From positions 1 through 13,038 of the forward strand of contig PXBU01000336.1 in NCBI GenBank assembly GCA_003566795.1: 13,038 nt of DNA, read 5' to 3'. Positions 1 through 5,702 of the stretch are shown one piece after another (the stretch's first letter is position 1; every line of letters starts with the position of its first letter). Position numbers and translations under genes: made by a program. Under the pieces are notes generated by a model. The model made no database searches. It had not been told where the DNA came from and saw nothing but the letters and a program-made list of their open reading frames with translations. This DNA comes from Puniceicoccaceae bacterium (GTDB taxonomy: Bacteria; Verrucomicrobiota; Verrucomicrobiia; Opitutales; Coraliomargaritaceae).

Positions 1-813
1 GCCCAGCCGGTGCTGGGGTATTATCTACGATTCGGCCATCCCCGGATCGTCGTCACCAGTGAATGGGACACACTTCCGGGCAGGGGTATGGTGGATACCC
101 TGGTCCATGAGTATGCGCACTTCTTGCACCTGTCCCACTTCCCCTCGCCCAAGGAGAATTGGCTGATCGAGGCAGTGGCACTGCTGGTGCAGCAAAAAGC
201 GCGAGCAGGGCAAGGTGCTTGGTCAGTGCCCTGGCGGGACTATCTGTGGGAGAAGGGCGGGCACTGGACGGGCGAGCACTTAATCAGCAACCGCGACCAG
301 CTGCTGAGCGGGTCGCGTGATAAGCAGCACTCCCGCAGCCCCGAGCGCCTGTGCCGGGAGACGCTCTTTTACTGGCAAAGCGAGCTGCTCGGGCGCTGGC
401 TGGAGGCGCACCACCGGGAGGCGCTGCGCGAGGAGATACGGGCCCCGCTCCGCGATGGCTCTCCTGCAGCGCGATTTACCCAGCGATTTGAGCTGGCTCC
501 CAACGAAGCGATGGCAGCGGCGGGCGAGCAGATGCTGGCGGATGACCAGGCGCGGAAAACACCGTGTCCCGCAGACGCCCTCACCCGGGCACTGGAGACC
601 AAAATCTATCCCGTGCTCGAGGACCCGCAGCAATCGCCGGCCTATCGCGAGTTGGTCCTGCGCCTGTTCCTGACCTATGCGCCCTCGATCGAGGAGGCGC
701 GCCTGGCGAGGTGGGAGCCAGCAGGTGACGAGGCGTGGGCGCAACTGGTGGCGATGGTGCGGGAGGTGGCGCGCTTTGATGAGGAGCGCGCGCAGAATCG
801 ATTGGATAGGTAA
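1..813 (+). CDS. HExxH metallopeptidase-like protein, 5' end cut by window edge
   Basis: The reading frame is open from the first base of the window, so the amino end lies outside; a GTG at position 10 is in frame but need not be the start. The visible part is 270 residues. It carries HEYAH (bases 106-120), followed 17 residues later by an acidic residue in WLIEAVALL. This resembles the HExxH plus downstream Glu arrangement of gluzincin (peptidase MA-like) zinc peptidases, where the two His and the later Glu bind zinc and the first Glu is the catalytic base. The usual glycine after the third ligand (EGxA) is alanine here. The rest is alpha-helical, charged and Arg/Glu rich, with no membrane segment, and ends in TAA. 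No substrate can be named. The gene faces the FAH-family gene with 49 bases between their stops, so they do not share a transcript. The metallopeptidase fold is an inference from the motif alone; gene reality is very likely from codon structure and length. Confidence 0.75.
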   Translation, partial: AQPVLGYYLRFGHPRIVVTSEWDTLPGRGMVDTLVHEYAHFLHLSHFPSPKENWLIEAVALLVQQKARAGQGAWSVPWRDYLWEKGGHWTGEHLISNRDQLLSGSRDKQHSRSPERLCRETLFYWQSELLGRWLEAHHREALREEIRAPLRDGSPAARFTQRFELAPNEAMAAAGEQMLADDQARKTPCPADALTRALETKIYPVLEDPQQSPAYRELVLRLFLTYAPSIEEARLARWEPAGDEAWAQLVAMVREVARFDEERAQNRLDR

Positions 814-862
814 CGAAGTTCTAGACTCTCCTTAGCAGGATGGAAAGGGGAGACGGGGGCGG

Positions 863-1666
863 CTACGGCTGCTCGGTGGCAACGGTGTTGTGCAGCATCC
901 CTATTCCGGTGATATCCACCACCACCTCGTCGCCGGGCTTTAAAAACTGCGGCGGGGTCGCTGCCATGCCGACACCGGGCGGCGTTCCGGTTAAAATCAC
1001 CGTGCCGGGCAGGAGAGTCGTGCTCCCGCTCAAAAAAGCAATCAACTCGGCCACCGAAAAAATCATATCCCCGGTAAAAGATTCCTGCACGATCCGCCCA
1101 TTCAAAATCGTGCGCAGCGGCAGAATCTGCGGATCCGGCACCGCATCAGCCGTGACGAGCATCGGCCCCAGCGGACAGAAGCTGTCGAAGCTCTTACCCT
1201 TGATCCACTGCCCGCCGCCGTAAACTTTTTGCCAGTCGCGAGCACTCACATCGTTGGCGCAGGTATATCCCAGCACGTATTCAAGTGCCTCCGCTGCGGA
1301 AACATTTTTGCACCGCTTCCCGATCACGACTGCGAGCTCGCCCTCATAATCCACTTGGTCGCTGTGTAAGTGGCGCGGTAGGATAATCGGCTGATCCGGA
1401 TCCGCCACCGAAGTGATACTCTTAGTGAACACCACCGGATACTCGGGGATTGCGGTCCCCATCTCCGCCGCGTGCTTGCGGTAGTTCAAACCGATCCCGT
1501 AAATCTGGACGGGCTCAATCGGTGCCAGACGCCGCACCGGATCCAGTAACTCATCTGTCACCGTAAACTCAGCAAAAATATCACCCACGATCCGTCTGAC
1601 GGCATGCTTCTCCTCGGCCCCATAGCAAACCTCGCCGCTGCTGTTCTTTACCCGCACAATATTCAT
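863..1666 (-). CDS. Fumarylacetoacetate hydrolase (FAH) family protein
   Basis: A 267-residue protein of the FAH superfamily, which cleaves C-C bonds or hydrates/decarboxylates small keto-acids using Mg or Mn. Seen directly: IYGIGLNYRKHA at 55-66, DYEGELAVVIG at 106-116 (probable metal ligands Glu108 and Glu110), ANDVSARD at 137-144 (third ligand Asp139), GKSFDSFCPLGP at 157-168, and the carboxy-terminal LTGTPPGVG and PGDEV motifs. The size fits single-domain members of the 2-hydroxyhepta-2,4-diene-1,7-dioate isomerase / acylpyruvase type, but the substrate cannot be read from sequence. I chose the ATG at 1664-1666; an in-frame GTG at 1694-1696 would add 10 residues. A GGAAG lies about 10 bases before the ATG, but inside a small hairpin (1668-1682). 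No catabolic operon surrounds it: the next gene on one side is convergent and on the other is a divergent tRNA. Confidence 0.9.
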   Translation of the reverse strand: MNIVRVKNSSGEVCYGAEEKHAVRRIVGDIFAEFTVTDELLDPVRRLAPIEPVQIYGIGLNYRKHAAEMGTAIPEYPVVFTKSITSVADPDQPIILPRHLHSDQVDYEGELAVVIGKRCKNVSAAEALEYVLGYTCANDVSARDWQKVYGGGQWIKGKSFDSFCPLGPMLVTADAVPDPQILPLRTILNGRIVQESFTGDMIFSVAELIAFLSGSTTLLPGTVILTGTPPGVGMAATPPQFLKPGDEVVVDITGIGMLHNTVATEQP

Positions 1667-1709
1667 AGCGGACAGCTTCCGCGATAAATGAAACACCGCA
1701 AATTTTTTC

Positions 1710-1738
1710 TTGCTACTCTGGCCGCGACGATCTTTAGT
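1710..1738 (+). promoter_or_regulatory. Candidate sigma70-type promoter of tRNA-Val
   Basis: TTGCTA (1710-1715) and TTTAGT (1733-1738) are separated by 17 bases and each matches the -35/-10 consensus at four of six positions. The -10 ends 20 bases before the mature tRNA 5' end, a sensible leader length. Inferred from spacing and similarity only. Confidence 0.4.
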
Positions 1739-1758
1739 CCCGCCTCCCTAAGACGGAA

Positions 1759-1835
1759 GGGGGCGTAGCTCAGTTGGTTAGAGCGCATCCTTGACATGGA
1801 TGAGGTCGCTGGTTCGACTCCAGTCGCTCCCACCA
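1759..1835 (+). tRNA. tRNA-Val (anticodon GAC)
   Basis: A complete 77-base cloverleaf. The acceptor stem GGGGGCG pairs with CGCTCCC (one G-U), the D arm contains AGCTCAGTTGGTTAGAG, the anticodon stem CATCC/GGATG encloses TTGACAT (anticodon GAC), the T arm contains GGTTCGACTCC, and the 3' CCA is encoded. It reads GUC and GUU valine codons. It is a lone tRNA, divergent from the FAH-family gene. A stable hairpin begins five bases after the CCA, inside the adjacent palindromic element. Confidence 0.97.
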
Positions 1836-1837
1836 TT

Positions 1838-1958
1838 CCGGCGCAGGGCATCTCCTCGTAGGGGAGGTGCTCGCGCCACCCGCGAATGTTCGAGGGCGTC
1901 TGGAAGTTCCCAAAATCTCCCCTACGCTCGCGGGCTTCCCAAAGGAAAGCCCCTACGA
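1838..1958. repeat. REP/REPIN-like palindromic element with three GTAGGGG motifs
   Basis: This non-coding block between tRNA-Val and the pseudokinase stop is built of inverted motifs. CGTAGGGG is on the + strand at 1857-1864 and on the - strand at 1950-1957 and 1918-1925. A nearly perfect hairpin, GGGCTTCCC/GGAAAGCCC with loop AAA, lies at 1932-1952 (one G-U pair). A second hairpin at 1840-1877 has stems GGCGC/GCGCC and GCATCTCC/GGAGGTGC, with GTAG partly in its loop. A small stem TCGCG/CGCGA lies at 1871-1885. No T-run follows either hairpin, so they are not typical intrinsic terminators, though they could stabilise or end RNAs from both flanking genes. GTAG beside a hairpin is the established recognition pattern of REP elements acted on by RAYT transposases, and a RAYT gene lies at the right edge of this window. 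That the element is dispersed in the genome is an inference. Confidence 0.6.
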
Positions 1959-1975
1959 TGTGAAGCCATTACGCA

Positions 1976-4900
1976 TCACTTCTCCGGCGCGAGGAAGACA
2001 CGAAAGCCGATGGTGTTACTCGCTGCGCCTGCCCGCGCATCTGCCCGCACCGCGCTGCGCACGCGCACGGCGAAGTCCTCCCAACTGCCGCCGCGCAGAG
2101 TATAGCGCTCGCCCCCCTGCCGCGGCTCGGGATCGGTCAACCTGCCACCCGGCAAGCGTGCACTATACGCATCAAGCGTCCACTCGCTCACGTTCCCATG
2201 CACATCATAGAGCCCGAAGGCATTGGGCGAATAACAGCCGACCGGCTCAGTGCCGTAGGTCTCGGCGACCCGCCGCCCCTCATCCAACTCCCGGGGATAA
2301 ACCCCGCGAAAGTTGCCATACGAGGTATTCGCCGTTTCGCCGAAATGAAAAGGTGTCGTGCTCCCGCCCCGCGCCGCGTACTCCCATTCGGCCTCTGTCG
2401 GCAAGCGATACTCGTAGCCGTCCGGCAGCCTGCCAGCAGCGCGCTCCTGCTCCGTCAGTTTCCGACAAAAGGCCTGCGCTTGGTGCCATGTGACCATTTC
2501 GACTGGATGCCCGGTGCCGACAAACTCGGCGGGCATTTCACCCATCAGTGAGCGATAGGCCGCCTGCGTCACTTCAAAAATGCCCGCCCAAAAACCGTAG
2601 GTTAAAGTCACCTCGGTTTGCTCGCTTTCGTTGGGTAAGCGCCCTGGTTCCCGCATCGGGCTGCCCATGGAAAAGCTCCCCGGCGGGATCCACGCAAATC
2701 GCATGCCGAAATAGGGCACCGTCCAGTCCTCTTCCATTTTCGGCCCGGGAATCGGGACAGGATCGACCTCCCAGATCACCTCCTCCGTGGGATTCAGCTC
2801 AAAATTCCTCACCATAGTTAGGTAATCCTTGATGCGCAATTCTAATTCAGCCACTTCATAAGCTGGTAGCGTTATCTCATTATCCTGCAATAGAATCTCG
2901 TTTTGGTTCAGGCGGACACTCGGCTTCAGGCCCTCCGGCAGCAGCAGGCGCACCCTCCCGGGCCGCGGAGCCAGAGTAACTTGCAGCTGCTGGACATCGC
3001 GGTCCACCAGCGTGATTTCCCGCGAGGGCGCGACGTAGCGGGGGTGCTCCAGCCGGATGGTATAGACCCCTTCCGGGATGTGCTTTAACTCGGGCGAGCC
3101 GTAAGTGTAAATTCGATCACCCAGCACGATGGATGTCTCCTCCAACAGGGGTTTTGCTTGCTCGGTAGTTAGGCCCTCAAAGGAGGCCTCCAAGTGCAGC
3201 GCAGCAGATTTGGGCGTAAGCTCTCCCAAATCCAGCAGTCTATCCTGCCCGGGTTCGAGCTCAATTTGCTGCCCCATGGGACGATGGTTCTCGAGCCGGG
3301 CCTCCACAAGATATTGTTCGCTGGCCACCAGCTCTTCCAGCAGCAACGGCGATAGGCCCACTTTTTCATCATTAACGAAAATGCTGGCACCTGCTGGCGT
3401 GGTTCGAACCTCCAGGCTGGCAGGAAGCGGCGTGAGCGGTGCATCAATCGTAAACACTTCCCCAGAGCGTATTTCCTGATCCTGCAAAACAGTCGGCGCG
3501 TAGCCTTCCTTACTGATCACCACCGTATAGACGCCAGGCAATAGCCCCTGCTCCGGTGAGAAATTACCCTCGTCATCAGCCCAACCCAGCTTGAGCTCCT
3601 CGCCAGTTGCATCGATCGCCGAAATCTCCGCAGTCGACTCGGTGCGGATCTGAATGTCGCTCCATGCCGAAGACAGGTCAAAATACAACTTTTGCGGCGA
3701 CTCCTGCGCCCCCGCTGGTATCGCAACCCGTTCGATTGCATCCATATGCCCGAGTGCACTGGCGCGGACTCTGTATTCGCCGGGAATTACCCGTAACTCG
3801 ACCCGACCATTGTTGGTAATAAAGCTCTTGCCGGAACCCGGAAACTCGATTCTCGCGACTGGAGGCTGCACCAGCACCACCAGATGGGGCACTTGCCCCT
3901 CAGCGACCAACTGCGCCACTTCGCGCCGGTAGGTAGCTTCCTCGGTAAAGCTAACCTTCAGGAAAAATGCAGTGAGAGCGGTCAAAGTAACCCCAACAAC
4001 ACCGATAAGCGAAAGCCGGTAAATTCGCGCCGCCAACTCGCCGTGATCAAGAATGCGCTTCGGGACGGGGATCCGGTCGATCTGGCGCAGAATTAAACTG
4101 TGATTTGCAGATTCGGGCTGTTTATAAACTTCTTTCAGTGCCACCAGCGCCACGCGACAAGACTGAAAGCGCTGCTCCTGCTGCCGTTCCAGCAAACGCC
4201 CCAGAAATTGATCCCACTGCGGCGAAAAGCCTTCCACCAGCGAGGTGGGCTTTTGTAGATTGGTCGGGTCCGGTTTTTGCTTGGTCAACAGCCAATAGCC
4301 AATGGTCCCGACACAATAGAGATCCACTCGTGAATCTTCAGGTATCCCCGCCTTATACTCCGGGCTCATGACATCAAATGAGTTAAGCCGACCAAGCGTC
4401 TTGTTTGCGGCCAACGGAGAGACAGATGCCGATACGATGGCCTCAAACAACTCGTTGCCAAGCGCAGCCTTCACCCCAATCCCGAGCAAGCGAATGGATC
4501 CGTTTTCTTGAACCAGCACCATATCCGAGTCGATATCGCGATGATCGAGCCCATGCGAATGCACATAACCCAGCACGCCGAGCAACTCCGCCATAATACG
4601 GGTCGTTTTCTCCGGCCCCAGCCCCACCGAATCCGAACGGGCCTGAGGATTGAAATACTGACTTAGCGTCTGTCCCTCAACTGGTTCCAGCAAGAGGCAA
4701 AACCGCTCGTCTATTTCGACACAATCCAGGATTTTTGGGATCCCTTCGTGTTCACAGCCCTCGATCACCTTTTGTAAGCTTTTCAGCCGCTTGAGGAATT
4801 TGGTATCTTGGCGGGTTCGTTCGTGGAAGACGCCAACTGTCACGTCCCGCAGGTCCCGCACGCGCTGCATATGATAGTAGTTGACAATCAGACCAGCGCA

Positions 4901-5023
4901 AAAGCACCTCACCACCCGAAAATTACCAAAACTATCGCCCGGTTTGAGCACCCGGTGCTTAAGCTTCTCGCGGTGCTGCGCACTCTTTCCGAGCTCACCG
5001 GGCTGGGGTTCCTCGTAATCCAT
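1976..5023 (-). CDS. Membrane pseudokinase with PEGA-type repeats and FGE/SUMF1-like domain
   Basis: A 1015-residue protein. Residues 30-300 have a Ser/Thr kinase fold: HRD at 161-163, SPEYKAG at 220-226 in the APE position, SRVDLYCVGTIGYWLL at 231-246. The catalytic residues are missing: no glycine-rich loop, VTVGV (61-65) instead of VAIK, HRDIDSDM instead of HRDLKPEN, and GIG (181-183) instead of DFG. It should not be an active kinase. A single membrane helix lies at 334-356, with basic residues before it, so the kinase-like part should be cytoplasmic and the rest periplasmic. Residues 380-750 are beta-rich PEGA-type repeats; the clearest is TTPAGASIFVNDEKVG (541-556). Residues 766-1013 are FGE-sulfatase/SUMF1-like: RLPTEAEWEYAARGG (873-887), GNVSEW (943-948), LRGGSW (976-981), GFRVF (1006-1010). 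The cysteine pair of true formylglycine-generating enzymes is absent there. It starts 6 bases after coaC and is probably co-transcribed with it. A role as sensor or scaffold is inferred; Chlamydia Pkn1 is a related kinase-FGE layout. Confidence 0.92.
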   Translation of the reverse strand: MDYEEPQPGELGKSAQHREKLKHRVLKPGDSFGNFRVVRCFCAGLIVNYYHMQRVRDLRDVTVGVFHERTRQDTKFLKRLKSLQKVIEGCEHEGIPKILDCVEIDERFCLLLEPVEGQTLSQYFNPQARSDSVGLGPEKTTRIMAELLGVLGYVHSHGLDHRDIDSDMVLVQENGSIRLLGIGVKAALGNELFEAIVSASVSPLAANKTLGRLNSFDVMSPEYKAGIPEDSRVDLYCVGTIGYWLLTKQKPDPTNLQKPTSLVEGFSPQWDQFLGRLLERQQEQRFQSCRVALVALKEVYKQPESANHSLILRQIDRIPVPKRILDHGELAARIYRLSLIGVVGVTLTALTAFFLKVSFTEEATYRREVAQLVAEGQVPHLVVLVQPPVARIEFPGSGKSFITNNGRVELRVIPGEYRVRASALGHMDAIERVAIPAGAQESPQKLYFDLSSAWSDIQIRTESTAEISAIDATGEELKLGWADDEGNFSPEQGLLPGVYTVVISKEGYAPTVLQDQEIRSGEVFTIDAPLTPLPASLEVRTTPAGASIFVNDEKVGLSPLLLEELVASEQYLVEARLENHRPMGQQIELEPGQDRLLDLGELTPKSAALHLEASFEGLTTEQAKPLLEETSIVLGDRIYTYGSPELKHIPEGVYTIRLEHPRYVAPSREITLVDRDVQQLQVTLAPRPGRVRLLLPEGLKPSVRLNQNEILLQDNEITLPAYEVAELELRIKDYLTMVRNFELNPTEEVIWEVDPVPIPGPKMEEDWTVPYFGMRFAWIPPGSFSMGSPMREPGRLPNESEQTEVTLTYGFWAGIFEVTQAAYRSLMGEMPAEFVGTGHPVEMVTWHQAQAFCRKLTEQERAAGRLPDGYEYRLPTEAEWEYAARGGSTTPFHFGETANTSYGNFRGVYPRELDEGRRVAETYGTEPVGCYSPNAFGLYDVHGNVSEWTLDAYSARLPGGRLTDPEPRQGGERYTLRGGSWEDFAVRVRSAVRADARAGAASNTIGFRVFLAPEK

Positions 5024-5029
5024 TTTTAT

Positions 5030-5596
5030 CTAGCGCTCCCTCAAAAAAGAGACGACGTAATTAACAATCGCTTCCACCGAAGCAAGCTTACCTCTCCCCT
5101 CATAGCCGCAGGCCAGCATGCCCTGATCCGGATCAATGAAATGGTAACCACGCTCCATCAGGGTTTGAATGTTTGCTTGAGTGGCTGGGTGATCGAGCAT
5201 CTTGCCATTCATAGCCGGGGCAATGACGACTGGTGCCCGCGTCGCCAAATGGATGGAAGAAAGTAAGTCCGGAGCCAAGCCGTTGGCCAACAGGGCAATG
5301 CAATGAGCTGTCGCCGGTGCCACCAGCAGCAAATCCGCACGGTCGGCTAGTTCGATATGCCCCGGCTGCCAGTCCTGCTCTTCAGCCCAAAGGTCGACCG
5401 AAACCGGATTGCGAGCCAGCGTCTGCAATGTGAGTGGGGCAATAAAACGCGTTGCGTTTGACGTCATCACCGGATAGACCTCAGCACCTGCTTCAGTCAA
5501 GCGACTGATTATATCGGCTGCCTTGAAGGCGGCAATCGAGCCAGTCACACCCAATATGATAGTGCGATCTCTTAGAGGTGTTTGATCCGTTTCCAC
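5030..5596 (-). CDS. coaC: Phosphopantothenoylcysteine decarboxylase (CoaC-type flavoprotein)
   Basis: A 188-residue flavoprotein of the HFCD family. It decarboxylates 4'-phosphopantothenoylcysteine to 4'-phosphopantetheine in cytoplasmic coenzyme A synthesis, using FMN. Visible motifs: GVTGSIAAFKAAD near the amino end (FMN phosphate binding), GHIELADRADLLLVAPAT with the catalytic-type His80, PAMNGKM at 127-133 (the PxMNxxM motif) and GMLACGYEGRGKLA at 159-172 with the flap Cys163. In many bacteria this domain is fused to the CoaB synthetase in a protein of about 400 residues; here it stops after the CoaC half, so CoaB must be encoded elsewhere. The start is a GTG with no strong ribosome binding site; no better start is visible. 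It heads a two-gene unit with the pseudokinase and is divergent from leuA. A different HFCD decarboxylase (for example of peptides) is possible but less likely given the motifs. Confidence 0.85.
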   Translation of the reverse strand: METDQTPLRDRTIILGVTGSIAAFKAADIISRLTEAGAEVYPVMTSNATRFIAPLTLQTLARNPVSVDLWAEEQDWQPGHIELADRADLLLVAPATAHCIALLANGLAPDLLSSIHLATRAPVVIAPAMNGKMLDHPATQANIQTLMERGYHFIDPDQGMLACGYEGRGKLASVEAIVNYVVSFLRER

Positions 5597-5617
5597 AAGC
5601 TGCTAATGTGGGAGAAT

Positions 5618-5687
5618 TTGACTCAACAAACAAGACTCAAGTAACACCCGGTTTTGAGATCGCTTGACAGTACACCGGGTGAGTCAA
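5618..5687. promoter_or_regulatory. Divergent coaC/leuA control region with dyad symmetry
   Basis: CACCCGGT (5645-5652) and ACCGGGTG (5674-5681) form a perfect 8-base inverted repeat with 21 bases between arms. The sequence TTGACA (5664-5669), a perfect -35 box facing leuA, lies between the arms. A second inverted pair, TTGACTCA (5618-5625) and TGAGTCAA (5680-5687), overlaps it with a different centre. Together they could be operator sites for a regulator of leuA, coaC or both. An RNA hairpin role is less likely for leuA, because the arms flank the -35 box and so lie largely outside its transcript. Regulator identity is unknown. Confidence 0.45.
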
Positions 5688-5691
5688 TGCT
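5664..5691 (+). promoter_or_regulatory. Candidate leuA promoter
   Basis: TTGACA (5664-5669) matches the -35 consensus fully. With 16 bases of spacing, the -10 would be AATGCT (5686-5691), a weak match. Transcription would then begin within a few bases of the ATG chosen for leuA (5703), giving a very short or absent leader; no ribosome binding site is visible before that ATG, which is consistent. Low confidence because the -10 is poor. Confidence 0.3.
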
Positions 5692-5702
5692 CGTCCCACG
5701 CC

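Noticed and set aside
1663..1851. Short minus-strand frame containing GATGVEPATSSMSRMRSNQL
   Set aside because: It is the antisense of tRNA-Val, another common false protein, and overlaps the FAH-family start.
1840..1877. Intrinsic terminator for tRNA-Val
   Set aside because: The hairpin is strong but no T-run follows; it is described as part of the palindromic element.
1976..2110. Variable region of a diversity-generating retroelement, since such targets often end in an FGE/C-type-lectin fold with RGGSW...GFR
   Set aside because: The end of the gene is not enriched in AAC/Asn codons, and no template repeat or reverse transcriptase is in the window.
1867..2493. 208-residue plus-strand frame, rich in Arg, Pro and Ser
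   Set aside because: It runs through the palindromic element and antisense to the FGE-like domain, with low-complexity composition typical of a shadow frame.
5664..5702. Longer leuA start at TTG 5664
   Set aside because: The TTG is part of a perfect -35 box, the added 13 residues resemble nothing in the family, and LeuA proteins usually begin just before KYRPFPP.
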